From Gemmatimonadota bacterium (GTDB lineage Bacteria > Gemmatimonadota > Gemmatimonadetes > Gemmatimonadales > GWC2-71-9), in NCBI GenBank assembly GCA_029262195.1, contig JAJCZX010000007.1:1-64000 (forward strand): a stretch of DNA of 64,000 bases, given 5' to 3'. The position numbers and the translations under genes were made by a program. Below, in pieces: positions 19,288-28,228 of the stretch (positions are counted from its first letter, which is position 1; every line of letters begins with the position of its first letter). The notes beneath the pieces were generated by a model. It made no database searches, was not told where the DNA came from, and saw only the letters and a program-made list of their open reading frames with translations.

Positions 19288-20340
19288 TTGTACGGTTCAG
19301 TAGTTGTCGTGTCTCAAGTCCTCAAAGGAACGATGTCGGCGTCCAGCGTTTCTGCTGCGATGCGCGCTGGGGTTGGTGCCGCCGGTGCCAGGGCGGTCGT
19401 GTTCAGCGGAAGCGATGGAGGCGATGGTTTGCTCGAAGCTGTCTCGCCTCTGGTAGTCGACGAAACCCTCCATCAGGTAACGGGGGCTCTTGGAAAAAAG
19501 GTTGAAGTGCGGATCGCATGGATCAAAGGTGGTGCGGCGGTTGTCGAATCCCGGCTGGCTTGCGGGCAGGCGGCTCCACACGATCATGACGCTCAACGTG
19601 CTTCCACTTTTGGAGTGGGGGAGATGATCAATGAAGCTGTGGTTGCCGGAGCTTCGGAGATTTTGGTTGGGTTGGGCGGTAGCTCGACCGTTGATGGCGG
19701 ATGGGGGATGGCTTCGGCAGGCGGCTATAAATTCTATGATTCGAAGGATGAGGTGATGGTGCCAGGAAGGGATAGGATGTGCGACGTAACGAGGGTCGAA
19801 TCGGGTGCCGCGTGGCCTGGCGTTCCCGTTACTGCTTTATGCGACGTAAACGTACCTTTCGGGGGGGAAACTGGATCCGTGATTTTTGCCGGCCAGAAAG
19901 GTGTGCCGAATTCTGACTATCCGAATCTTCTGACAGCCATCAATCGGTTTATGTATCTTGCTGGCGGCTCGGCAGACTTGGAGGGAATGGGTGCGGCAGG
20001 GGGACTCGGTTTCGGCCTTGCAACGTTCGCGTCGGCCCGACTTGTTTCGGGCAGTAACTGGATACTTGACCACCTGGGGTTTGCCGAAGCGATCGCGGCT
20101 GCTGATGCGGTTCTGGTTGTTGAGGGTCGGTTCGATGCCACGTCGACAAAAGGAAAACTCGCCGGCACGGTTATCGAAATGGCTCGCAAAAAAGGAATAC
20201 CCGTCGGAGTTTTGGCTCCAGGTTGGGACGGTACGCTTGGCGGTGTGGATGGGGTGCATGTTTTTTCCGGCGGCGGTCATTGGTCCTCGAAAGACCTGGA
20301 GGTTCGGACACGGGACGCGGTTCGCGCCCTTTTTACTTGA
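19288..20340 (+). CDS. glxK: Glycerate kinase, GlxK/GarK family
   Basis: The enzyme phosphorylates glycerate. The N-terminal LKGTMSASSVSAAMRAG corresponds to the family FKGSLSA motif, SGSDGGDGLLEA to PxADGGEGT, and VGLGGSSTVDGGWGMA is diagnostic. I chose TTG 19288 because GGGAGG lies just upstream at 19278-19283 and residues before it do not match the family; a TTG at 19258 is the alternative. Length is 350 residues, close to the family's 375-385. The DxFKG motif at the start is altered to SQVLKG, so the substrate or product position (2- or 3-phosphoglycerate) is uncertain. Confidence 0.83.
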   Translation: MYGSVVVVSQVLKGTMSASSVSAAMRAGVGAAGARAVVFSGSDGGDGLLEAVSPLVVDETLHQVTGALGKKVEVRIAWIKGGAAVVESRLACGQAAPHDHDAQRASTFGVGEMINEAVVAGASEILVGLGGSSTVDGGWGMASAGGYKFYDSKDEVMVPGRDRMCDVTRVESGAAWPGVPVTALCDVNVPFGGETGSVIFAGQKGVPNSDYPNLLTAINRFMYLAGGSADLEGMGAAGGLGFGLATFASARLVSGSNWILDHLGFAEAIAAADAVLVVEGRFDATSTKGKLAGTVIEMARKKGIPVGVLAPGWDGTLGGVDGVHVFSGGGHWSSKDLEVRTRDAVRALFT

Positions 20341-20406
20341 TAGCGGCGGCTGGCCGCTCTATCTTGCCATCTTGCCTTTCCCTTTTAATCCCCGAAGAGT
20401 TCTAGT

Positions 20407-21735
20407 ATGTCCGAAACGTCGATGGACAAGATTGTATCCCTCTGCAAGAGGCGTGGCTTCGTTTTCCAGAGTTCCGAAATATATGGTGGCCTCGGGTCGG
20501 TTTGGGATTATGGCCCGCTTGGAGTAGAACTGAAAAAGAATCTCAAGGACCGGTGGTGGAACGCAATGGTCCGCGAACGCGAAAATATCGAAGGACTGGA
20601 TTCTGCCATCTTGATGCATCCAGATATCTGGAAAGCCTCCGGCCATGTCGACGGCTTCACCGATCCGCTGGTTGATTGCAGAACATGCAAAAATCGTTTC
20701 CGTGCCGACGACGAACGAATTAAGGGTGTTCCTGGCGAGGAATCGGGACAATGCCCCGCATGCGGCAACAAAGGAGTCTTGACCGGCGCGCGCAGCTTTA
20801 ATCTCATGTTCAAGACTTTCATGGGGCCGGTGGAGGAAAGCGCGTCGGAGATTTATCTGCGGCCGGAGACTGCTCAGGGGATCTATGTCAACTACGTCAA
20901 CGTGATGCAGTCGTCGCGGCAAAAGCTGCCGTTCGGGATCGCCCAGATTGGTAAAGCGTTCCGCAACGAAATTACTCCGGGCAATTTCATCTTCCGGACT
21001 CGCGAGTTCGAGCAGATGGAGATGCAGTTTTTCGTAAACCCCGCTGACGATAAGAAATGGTTCGACTACTGGCGGGAACAGCGAATGGAGTTTCACACGA
21101 GTCTGGGGATCAATCCTGACAAGTTACGGTTTCATCCCCACGGACCTGGCGAGTTGGCGCATTATGCCAAAGAGGCCGAAGATGTGGAGTATGAATTCCC
21201 GTTTGGCTGGCAGGAGATGGAGGGGATTCATAATCGAACCGATTTCGATCTCTCGCGCCACATGGAGCATTCCGGGAAAAAATTGGAATATCGGGACCCG
21301 GTCTCGAACGAGCGGTTTATCCCGTACATCATTGAAACGTCGCTGGGAGCGGACCGGTTAATGCTCGCCGTACTGGCCGACGCTTATGCGGAGGAGGAAG
21401 TTGAAGGCGAAAAAAGAGTCGTGCTGAAACTTCATCCCTCGGTTGCGCCGATCAAAGCGGGGATCTTCCCGCTTGTGAAGAAAGATGGCATGCCCGAACT
21501 CGCGAGGAAGGTCCAGGAGGAACTACAAAAGGCCATGCCCGTCTCTTACGACATCTCAGGTTCGATAGGCAAACGTTATCGTCGCCAGGATGAAACTGGA
21601 ACGCCGTTTTGCGTAACCATCGACGGAGAAAGTGTATCAGCAGGAAGCGTCACCGTTCGCGATCGGGATACGCTCAAACAGGACCGTGTTGAGATTGATA
21701 ATTTGAAATCCTATTTAGTAGATAGACTGTTGTAA
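20407..21735 (+). CDS. glyS: Glycyl-tRNA synthetase, single-chain alpha2 type
   Basis: A class II synthetase of 442 residues, the homodimeric type found in archaea, eukaryotes and some bacteria. It starts [23 protein letters not shown] shortly after the ATG. A four-Cys zinc site is visible (CRTCKNRF and CPACGNKG), with motif 2 [21 protein letters not shown] and motif 3 [12 protein letters not shown]. The C-terminal anticodon-binding domain begins near residue 350 ([13 protein letters not shown]). This type excludes the need for the separate glyQ/glyS pair. Confidence 0.96.
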   Translation: MSETSMDKIVSLCKRRGFVFQSSEIYGGLGSVWDYGPLGVELKKNLKDRWWNAMVRERENIEGLDSAILMHPDIWKASGHVDGFTDPLVDCRTCKNRFRADDERIKGVPGEESGQCPACGNKGVLTGARSFNLMFKTFMGPVEESASEIYLRPETAQGIYVNYVNVMQSSRQKLPFGIAQIGKAFRNEITPGNFIFRTREFEQMEMQFFVNPADDKKWFDYWREQRMEFHTSLGINPDKLRFHPHGPGELAHYAKEAEDVEYEFPFGWQEMEGIHNRTDFDLSRHMEHSGKKLEYRDPVSNERFIPYIIETSLGADRLMLAVLADAYAEEEVEGEKRVVLKLHPSVAPIKAGIFPLVKKDGMPELARKVQEELQKAMPVSYDISGSIGKRYRRQDETGTPFCVTIDGESVSAGSVTVRDRDTLKQDRVEIDNLKSYLVDRLL

Positions 21736-21759
21736 GTCCCGCCAAAAGGGGAGGAAAAG

Positions 21760-23313
21760 TTGTCGAATAACAAAGAGGCGTTCTCATCACGTTGGGTGAT
21801 GATCCTTGTGATGCTAGGCATGGCAGTTGGTACCGGCAATATATGGAGGTTTCCTCGCATTGCAGCCCAGAACGGTGGTGGGGAGTTTATCGTCGCCTGG
21901 ATCGCCTTCCTTTTTTTGTGGTCAATTCCTCTGATCCTGGTTGAGTTCGGCATGGGGCGCAAAACGGCAAGCGGTCCCGTGCGAGCGTTCATCATGATGA
22001 TGGGGCCTCGGTGGGCGTGGATGGGAGCGTTTGTGGCTTTTGTCGCGACCGCGATCATGTTCTACTATTCGGTCGTTGCCGGTTGGACCGTTCGTTATCT
22101 GGTGGCATCGGTTGCAGGAGAGGTACCCGGAGCCGACCCTGGCGCGTTCTGGAACGAATACACGACGTCCTGGTGGCCGGTTTTGACTCACGCTGTCGTT
22201 ATGGGTGGGGGCGCAATCGTCGTGAGCCGTGGGATTGGAGCGATTGAAAAGGTCGCCAAAATTCTTATGCCGGCGCTTTTGATTCTGGTGGTAGCCCTGG
22301 CCATAAAGGCGGCCACGCTTCCCGGAGCGTCGGATGGCCTTGCCTTTTTGTTTGGCGTCGACTGGGGCGAGTTGAAGAATGCTGAAATCTGGTTGCAGGC
22401 TCTGACACAAAACGCCTGGGACACCGGTGCAGGGTGGGGGCTCGTTCTCTGCTATGCTGCATATTTGCGAACGAACGAAGATACCGCTCTTAACGCTTTT
22501 GTTTTGCCAGCGGCTAACAACATGATTTCTCTCCTCGCCGGTATCATGGTAATCGGAACTGTGTTTTCTGTTGTTCCGACGCTTGTCGAAAACCTGGCCA
22601 GTGATCCACAGGCTCTGGCCGCATTTCCTGCTCTGGCAGAGGCGGTATCGTCGGGACAACCTCTCTCATCGGATTTGATCCAGGGTACGATCTTTGGTGC
22701 AGGTAACGAAGGTATGACCTTTATCTGGATGCCGGAGTTGTTTTCGACGCTACCGTTTGGGCGGGTCTTGATGGTTCTCTTTTTCCTGGCACTGTCATTT
22801 GCAGCTTTTACAAGTCTTCTGGCTATGATTGAACTGGCAACCCGAGTTTTCCTTGATGCGGGCGTCGAACGAAAGAAGGCCGTGAAGATGGTGGGCGGTT
22901 TCGGATTTATCCTTGGAGTGCCATCCGCCGTTTCTCTTCAGTTCTTGCACAATCAGGATTGGGTCTGGGGAGTCGCACTAATGGTGTCTGGCCTTTTCTT
23001 CGCCATTGCAGTCATGACCTCGGGCGTCACTCGGTTCAGAGAGTCCCAGTTGTCTCATGAACATTCGGATATCAAGATCGGGAAGTGGTGGGACCTGGTC
23101 ATTACTATTCTGGTGCCTCTCCAGGCAGTAGTACTTCTCATTTGGTGGTTGTATCAGGCACGAGGATGGGATCCGGAGGGGTGGTTGAAACCATTTGCGG
23201 TGGAAAATGTCGGGACCGTGTTGTTCCAATTCGTCGTCGTGTTGATTCTGTTTATTCTTGGTAATCGTTGGATTGCGGCTCGTTCGATGCCGCCCGCCGA
23301 TGCCGAACAGTAG
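21760..23313 (+). CDS. Sodium-dependent neurotransmitter-symporter (NSS/SLC6) family transporter
   Basis: The 517-residue protein has about twelve hydrophobic segments in the LeuT arrangement. TM1 carries VGTGNIWRFPRIAAQNGGGEF, whose unwound middle binds substrate and sodium, and TM6 and TM8 regions are recognisable. It starts at TTG with GGGGAGG upstream. Bacterial members import amino acids or related amines with sodium. The substrate cannot be assigned. A final 30-residue C-terminal segment follows TM12. It ends 8 bases before the ubiquitin-like gene, so they may be cotranscribed. Confidence 0.93.
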   Translation: MSNNKEAFSSRWVMILVMLGMAVGTGNIWRFPRIAAQNGGGEFIVAWIAFLFLWSIPLILVEFGMGRKTASGPVRAFIMMMGPRWAWMGAFVAFVATAIMFYYSVVAGWTVRYLVASVAGEVPGADPGAFWNEYTTSWWPVLTHAVVMGGGAIVVSRGIGAIEKVAKILMPALLILVVALAIKAATLPGASDGLAFLFGVDWGELKNAEIWLQALTQNAWDTGAGWGLVLCYAAYLRTNEDTALNAFVLPAANNMISLLAGIMVIGTVFSVVPTLVENLASDPQALAAFPALAEAVSSGQPLSSDLIQGTIFGAGNEGMTFIWMPELFSTLPFGRVLMVLFFLALSFAAFTSLLAMIELATRVFLDAGVERKKAVKMVGGFGFILGVPSAVSLQFLHNQDWVWGVALMVSGLFFAIAVMTSGVTRFRESQLSHEHSDIKIGKWWDLVITILVPLQAVVLLIWWLYQARGWDPEGWLKPFAVENVGTVLFQFVVVLILFILGNRWIAARSMPPADAEQ

Positions 23314-23321
23314 GTTGGAAA

Positions 23322-23573
23322 ATGAAAATACGCATAACAGTTTCTGAAAAATGGGACACTGCCGAACTGGATGTTTCCGGTGACGCGGCCTGTTCCGATG
23401 TGAAAGCAAAAGCTCTAGCTCAGATTGTCGGCGAAAACGCCTCAGTCGACGACTACGTGGTCAAGTTTCGGGGCGCCACGGTGTTCAACGAAGGCGCCAC
23501 ACTCGAAGCACTCGGCGTTCCAGACGGCGGTGCTCTCATCGTGCTTCCCAGTCGCCGACAACCGGTGCGGTAG
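23322..23573 (+). CDS. Small ubiquitin-like (beta-grasp) protein
   Basis: The 83-residue protein has the ubiquitin fold pattern: MKIRITVSEKW as strand 1, a second strand ELDVSG, a helix CSDVKAKALAQIVG, strand VVKFRGATVFN, then the helix-turn ATLEALGVPDGGAL and final strand IVLPSRRQ. It ends RRQPVR without the diglycine needed for conjugation, so it resembles EsaB/YukD-type or structural ubiquitin-like proteins more than a modifier. The start at 23322 is the only ATG fitting the fold. The next frame is a small membrane protein. No E1, E2 or JAB partner gene is in the window. Function is unknown. Confidence 0.72.
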   Translation: MKIRITVSEKWDTAELDVSGDAACSDVKAKALAQIVGENASVDDYVVKFRGATVFNEGATLEALGVPDGGALIVLPSRRQPVR

Positions 23574-23601
23574 TCAGCCAGAGTTCCTTCGTGTTGAATC
23601 A

Positions 23602-23915
23602 TTGAAACAACGTTCTGGATTTTTAGTCATCGCGTTCGCTGCAGTTTTTCTGCTGGTCGATGGTCTTCTTCTGGCGACGCTTGCCGTTGCCTTCAAAAGC
23701 CTCGGGTTTGCCGCTCTTTCAGCACTTTTTTTATCTCCACAATCGTTGTTCTTCTTTTTTATCGCCGTCACCGCGCAATTCTGGCTGAATTGCAAGAAGC
23801 TTGGGCTGTGTTGGAGTCGGAGCTGGAAGGGATGTTGGAGACCCTCGTGCTGCCAGTGCTGGTGAGACAAATACCCGTCCCACTCCGGAGCAATAATGCC
23901 CTCAGAGAAGAATAA
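23602..23915 (+). pseudogene. Two-TM plus coiled-coil protein split across two frames at a T-TTT-TTA slippery sequence
   Basis: The first part (TTG 23602 to about 23732) encodes a clear TM segment, FLVIAFAAVFLLVDGLLLATL, then FAALSALF. In that frame the protein then turns into an unlikely Cys/Trp-rich tail ending at TGA 23863-23865. From 23733 the -1 frame instead gives a second TM, ISTIVVLLFYRRHR, then a coiled-coil-like ILAELQEAWAVLESELEGM, and stops at TAA 23913-23915, 20 bases into the next gene. The switch coincides with T-TTT-TTA at 23727-23733, inside seven consecutive T. The explanations are a real indel, an undercalled T in the assembly, or programmed -1 frameshifting. The joined protein would be about 104 residues. 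The start codon is uncertain; GTG 23530 is an alternative. Confidence 0.6.
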
Positions 23916-24831
23916 TGCGGGCTCGGTTCTGGTTATCACCCATCCGGTGGCGACCCGTCACGACCCAGGGCCGAATCATCTGGAAAGCAAGCATCGAATC
24001 ACGGCGATTGCTGATCTTCTCAACGAACAAACCGATATCCCCATCGAATGGGCAACTGCCCGTGAGGCGGACCGGGCCGACGTTCTCGAAGTCCACTCGA
24101 CTCAATATCTCGAATCACTGGAGGAGGTGAGCAGGGCGGGAGGTGGCGCCCTTGATACAGATACATCGATGAGCGCGGACAGTCTTGAGGCGGCGTTCCG
24201 GGCCGCTGGAGCTGCGATTCAGGCTGCGGAGTCGGCCCTGAACGGCAAGCCCGCCTTCTCAGCGATGAGGCCGCCGGGGCATCACGCGGGCAGGGACGTA
24301 GCGATGGGTTTTTGTTTCTTCAACAACGTCGTGATCGCGGCCAAAAAAATGCTCACCCGAGCTGACGTGGAGCGGGTCCTTATCATCGATTGGGACGTTC
24401 ATCATGGAAATGGAACTCAGGATCTGATCGAATCCGATGAAAGAATTCGTTTTGTGTCGTTGCATCAGTTTCCATATTACCCTGGCACCGGCGCGGCGGA
24501 GGAAAAGGGGTGCGGCAACATTTTCAACGTGCCTCGGCCCGGCGGACTGCCCGCTGCGACCTACGTCGCAGATTTGTTAGAAGCCGTTTTTCAGGCGACT
24601 CATGACTGGAAACCAGATTTGCTGTTGGTCTCGGCGGGCTTCGACGCTATGAAAGGAGATCCTCTTGGTGGCTTCACCCTGGAACCTGAGGACTACGCGC
24701 TTCTGACGGAGCAATTTCTCAAGACCGGGTGTCCGATCGCCTCCGTTCTGGAGGGCGGGTACGACCCGGGGCGCTTGGCGGCAGGGGTGCTTGCCCACCT
24801 GGTTGCCCTTGGGAACGCACCAACGTGTTAG
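23896..24831 (+). CDS. Histone-deacetylase-family amidohydrolase (class II / AcuC-like)
   Basis: The 311-residue zinc enzyme belongs to the arginase/deacetylase superfamily. Visible motifs are MRPPGHHAG (charge-relay His pair), MGFCFFNNV, IIDWDVHHGNGTQ (Asp and His zinc ligands), SAGFDAMKGDPLGG (second zinc Asp) and LEGGYD. Bacterial members remove acetyl groups from lysine side chains, polyamines or acetoin-related substrates. The nearby polyamine genes (28218-29695) make acetylpolyamines a reasonable guess but no more. The ATG at 23896 has GGAG 6 bases upstream. The 3' end overlaps priA by 7 bases. Confidence 0.92.
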   Translation: MPSEKNNAGSVLVITHPVATRHDPGPNHLESKHRITAIADLLNEQTDIPIEWATAREADRADVLEVHSTQYLESLEEVSRAGGGALDTDTSMSADSLEAAFRAAGAAIQAAESALNGKPAFSAMRPPGHHAGRDVAMGFCFFNNVVIAAKKMLTRADVERVLIIDWDVHHGNGTQDLIESDERIRFVSLHQFPYYPGTGAAEEKGCGNIFNVPRPGGLPAATYVADLLEAVFQATHDWKPDLLLVSAGFDAMKGDPLGGFTLEPEDYALLTEQFLKTGCPIASVLEGGYDPGRLAAGVLAHLVALGNAPTC

Positions 24832-27245
24832 CGAAGTCCTGCTCTGTTGCGCTTCCAATTCCGGCTGACAATCCGTATTCGTATTCCGTGCCGCTTCCCC
24901 TGGCAGAGAGAGTCGTGCCCGGTGCCCGAGTTGTGGTTTCGGTGCGCAGTAGGATGTTGGTTGGGGTTGTGGTCGAATGTTTTCCCGAAGATGGAAGCGA
25001 GGGTTTGAAACCGGTTCTTCTGGCTCCCGATTCCAGGCCGCTGATTTCGGAATCTTTGATAGCGCTGGCTCAGTGGATGGCGGGCTATTATTTCACGCCG
25101 GTGGGGATTGTATTGAAGGCGATGCTCCCCGGTTCTCTCTGGGGACGATCATCGATCGTGGTGCATGAAATTGACGGTAGTGTTGCCGGCGGTGGAACCA
25201 GCGCACATTTGATGCAACAGTTGCGAGGGAAAAGCGGGAAAGCCTCTGCGTCTTCACTTGCAAAAAAAATGGGACGCCCCATATGGGATACGCTACAGCG
25301 ACTCGAACGAGTTGGGGCGGTTCGGCTGGAAACGATCCCCCCCAACCTGGGGCCAGCAGCAGGGTCTATCAAGACTATTTCATTGGTGACCCCGCCTCAA
25401 ACCTTGTTGCAGCGAGAAGAACTTTTTCGCAGGGCTGTCAAGCAACGCCAGGCTTATGAGACTCTCGATGCGTTGGGCGGCGAATGCTCGGTCAGGGACC
25501 TCAAAACCAAGCACGGGATTTCTGGCGGTGTGATCAAAGCGCTGGTCGACCGTGGGGTCGCCCGCTTCGGGGAGGAGCAACTTCTTCGCGATCCTTTTGC
25601 CGAACTCGAAGGATCACCGCCCGTTTCGCCCGATGAATCGCAAGACACCGTCATCGAAAAAATTCGTGGGACCGAACCGGGTACAACGCATTCTCTTTTC
25701 GGCGTCACCGGATCAGGAAAAACGCTCGTGTATCTTGAGGCCGTTCGGCAACAGGTTGAGGCTGGTGGCGGTGCTATAGTGCTGGTGCCGGAAATCGCAC
25801 TTACCCCGCAAACAATTTCCCGGGTCAAAGGGGTCTTTGGAAGTGAAGTTGCGGTTCTTCACAGTGCTCTCTCAGAATCCGAACGTGCTGACGCCTGGCG
25901 GGCTCTGTCTTCGGGCGCCAAACGGGTGGCGGTAGGGGCAAGGTCCGCTGTTTTCGCGCCGGTCAGGAACCTTGCTGGAATTGTAGTGGACGAAGAACAC
26001 GAGGCCTCTTACAAAAACGGAGAGGCCCCCCGATATAATGCTCGTGACGTCGCTGTAATGCGGGCCAGATTAGAAGGTGGCAAGACGATCCTGTCCAGTG
26101 CGACACCACTGCTTGAAACCTGGGCTGCGCGAGAGAGAATCGAAGTCGTACGTCTTCCTGACCGGGTTTCAGGGCGTCCGCTTCCGAAGGTCAGGCTTGT
26201 GGACCTTCGAACCGAGCATCAGGTCAGTGGTCGTGGTGCTCTACCCTGGACCAAGTTGTTGGATGAACTGGTGCGCCAGCGGCTAGATCGTGACGATCAG
26301 GTAATCCTGCTGCTCAACCGTCGGGGCTTCGCTCATTTTCTCCAGTGTGGATCGTGCGGTGAGGTTAGCGGATGTCCCAATTGCAGCATCGCCCTCACAG
26401 TGCATTCGATGCCTCGTCGTCTGTTCTGTCACTACTGCAGTTACGCAGAAGACATAGGGGTAAATTGCGCCAACTGCGGAGACCAGACATCGGAGTCGAG
26501 AGGTGTCGGGACCCAGCAGTTGGAGACCTGGCTGGGGGAGCGTTTCCCCGACGCCAGATTAGCCCGAATGGATGCAGATACAACCAGTGGCAGGTGGTCA
26601 CACCATCGTATATTGGAAGATTTTGCAAACCACAAGATTGATCTTCTCTTTGGCACACAGATGATTGCGAAAGGACTAGATTTTCCAAACGTTACTCTGG
26701 TAGGAGTGATCGATGCGGACACAGGTTTGAATCTCCCCGATTTTCGTGCCGCTGAGCGGACGTTCCAACTTGTAACTCAGGTTGCCGGAAGATCCGGGCG
26801 CGGGGAAAAGGGAGGGGAAGTGGTTGTGCAGACGAGAAACCCTGAGCACTATGCGTTGCAGACCGCGTCCGTTCATGATTTCGAGAGCTTTGCAAAGATT
26901 GAATTGGAGTCGAGGGAGGTTCCTGCCTACCCCCCCCACGTGGGTTTGATCAACGTTGTGGTAAGTGGCCTGAGCGAATCCGCAGTGAGTAAGGCGGCGG
27001 GAGACCTCGGTGTATGGCTTCGGCGGTTGGTTGAGATCAAAGCGGGGTCGGAGGTGAATTTGATCGGACCGGCCCCCTGCCCTCTGGCACGTATCAAAAA
27101 CCGCTGGCGGTGGCACCTCCTTCTGAGGGCATCAAATCGAGACTTGCTGGGTCGGATTGGCAGGTATGGATCGGGAAAAGCATCGTCCGTTGTCCCGTCT
27201 GGCATCCGGGTGATTTTTGACCGAGACCCTACCTCTCTTTTGTGA
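24825..27245 (+). CDS. priA: Primosomal replication restart helicase PriA
   Basis: GTG 24825 gives MLAKSCSVALPIPADNPYSYSVP, the expected PriA N-terminal DNA-binding domain start, and overlaps the upstream stop. The 806-residue protein has Walker A GVTGSGKT (near residue 297), the DEAH-type VVDEEHEASYK, and two zinc sites in CGSCGEVSGCPNC and CHYC...CANCGD. The terminal helicase motifs include FGTQMIAKGLDFPNVTLV and VAGRSGRG. PriA reloads the replisome at stalled forks. An upstream open stretch in the same frame is non-coding overlap with the preceding gene. Confidence 0.95.
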   Translation: MLAKSCSVALPIPADNPYSYSVPLPLAERVVPGARVVVSVRSRMLVGVVVECFPEDGSEGLKPVLLAPDSRPLISESLIALAQWMAGYYFTPVGIVLKAMLPGSLWGRSSIVVHEIDGSVAGGGTSAHLMQQLRGKSGKASASSLAKKMGRPIWDTLQRLERVGAVRLETIPPNLGPAAGSIKTISLVTPPQTLLQREELFRRAVKQRQAYETLDALGGECSVRDLKTKHGISGGVIKALVDRGVARFGEEQLLRDPFAELEGSPPVSPDESQDTVIEKIRGTEPGTTHSLFGVTGSGKTLVYLEAVRQQVEAGGGAIVLVPEIALTPQTISRVKGVFGSEVAVLHSALSESERADAWRALSSGAKRVAVGARSAVFAPVRNLAGIVVDEEHEASYKNGEAPRYNARDVAVMRARLEGGKTILSSATPLLETWAARERIEVVRLPDRVSGRPLPKVRLVDLRTEHQVSGRGALPWTKLLDELVRQRLDRDDQVILLLNRRGFAHFLQCGSCGEVSGCPNCSIALTVHSMPRRLFCHYCSYAEDIGVNCANCGDQTSESRGVGTQQLETWLGERFPDARLARMDADTTSGRWSHHRILEDFANHKIDLLFGTQMIAKGLDFPNVTLVGVIDADTGLNLPDFRAAERTFQLVTQVAGRSGRGEKGGEVVVQTRNPEHYALQTASVHDFESFAKIELESREVPAYPPHVGLINVVVSGLSESAVSKAAGDLGVWLRRLVEIKAGSEVNLIGPAPCPLARIKNRWRWHLLLRASNRDLLGRIGRYGSGKASSVVPSGIRVIFDRDPTSLL

Positions 27246-27336
27246 TTTCTCAACTACTTGAAACTGAGAGGCATTCGGCATATCTTGTGGCTGCTTCCCG
27301 CATGATTACTGCAATCACTTACCCGAGGAACTTACT

Positions 27337-27741
27337 TTGACAGCAACCGGATACGTGCAGCAGGGCGATGGTATCGGTCTCGGATGGACTCGGACGGCGG
27401 AAGCGCTTGCGACTCACGTTTCGCCCGATGAAATCAAGAAAATATGGGTGTTCCCGAAACTCCGGCGAGAAGAACGGGAGTGGGGAACAGCAGTCGCCGC
27501 GCGAATCGTGGACGACGGTCGTTTCCATATTTTCACTGCTCGTTACATGCTAGTAGTTCGAGGTAAGGAAAAGGGTCAGGGCAGGGTGGAGGTTTCTGAC
27601 ATAGGTACCAGCAGTCCGGATGTAGTCGAAGAGGTTTTGCTGGGGGTCCAGGGTCGTACGTCTGAGACAGAGCCCGCCACCGAGATTTCACCGGAACTCT
27701 GGTATGGAGGAGAGGATGACCAATCCGCCCCCCCGAGTTGA
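27337..27741 (+). CDS. Uncharacterised 134-residue protein upstream of fur
   Basis: I do not recognise this family. It starts at TTG 27337 with CGAGGAAC 9 bases before. The product is soluble, without TM or signal peptide. The first 85 residues have alternating strands and short helices (GWTRTAEALATHVSPDEIKKIWVFP, then REWGTAVAARIV, GRFHIFTARYMLVVRG), and the last 45 are acidic and Pro/Glu/Thr-rich. Its 3' end overlaps the Fur-family start by 26 bases, so the two are probably translated together. The KIWVFPKLRREEREWG stretch suggests a compact binding domain, but no function is proposed. Confidence 0.7.
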   Translation: MTATGYVQQGDGIGLGWTRTAEALATHVSPDEIKKIWVFPKLRREEREWGTAVAARIVDDGRFHIFTARYMLVVRGKEKGQGRVEVSDIGTSSPDVVEEVLLGVQGRTSETEPATEISPELWYGGEDDQSAPPS

Positions 27742-28228
27742 TGGCAAATCTCTTCTGGAGTTGTTTCGCCACTATTTGCGAGAACACAATCTTCCCGTAA
27801 CCCATCAGCGGGAAGCTATAGCAAAAATCGTATTTTTTTCTGACGACCATTTATCGGTTGGCGATCTTGAAACTGAGTTGGAGCGCCTTGAAATTGATGT
27901 TGGCAAGGCGACCGTCTATCGCACCTTAGATATCCTGAAGGCCGCGGGTTTGATTCAGGAACATGATTTCGGAGAAGGGTTCAAGCGGTTTGAGCCGCTC
28001 GCCGAACAGAGCCATCACGAGCATCTGATCTGTCTCGATTGCGGAAAGGTGGTCGAGTTTTCCAACGAACGTATTGAGAGAATGAAGGCGCTCATCACGG
28101 AGGAGTATGGCTTTCGCCACCACCATCATCGCCTCGAAATTTACGGCACGTGTAGTGATTGTCAGCACAAGGACGCCAACACCCTTAGCCGGGGCATTAG
28201 GGAGGACCTTTTGAACCGTGATCAATAA
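27716..28228 (+). CDS. Fur-family metal-dependent regulator
   Basis: The 170-residue protein has the winged-helix domain with NLPVTHQREAIAKIVF, HLSVGDLETELE and the recognition helix region KATVYRTLDILKAAGLIQE. The dimerisation half has HHEHLICLDCGKVVEF, and a second CSDC pair for structural zinc near residue 140 (YGTCSDCQ). I prefer ATG 27716 over the in-frame ATG four codons upstream because GGAGGAGAGG separates them and would serve the second. Whether it senses iron (Fur), zinc (Zur) or peroxide (PerR) cannot be settled here. It is followed with overlap by the decarboxylase gene. Confidence 0.93.
   Translation: MTNPPPRVDGKSLLELFRHYLREHNLPVTHQREAIAKIVFFSDDHLSVGDLETELERLEIDVGKATVYRTLDILKAAGLIQEHDFGEGFKRFEPLAEQSHHEHLICLDCGKVVEFSNERIERMKALITEEYGFRHHHHRLEIYGTCSDCQHKDANTLSRGIREDLLNRDQ

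Noticed and set aside
24729..24824. Upstream extension of the priA frame
   Set aside because: It overlaps the deacetylase gene; the GTG at 24825 gives the normal PriA start.
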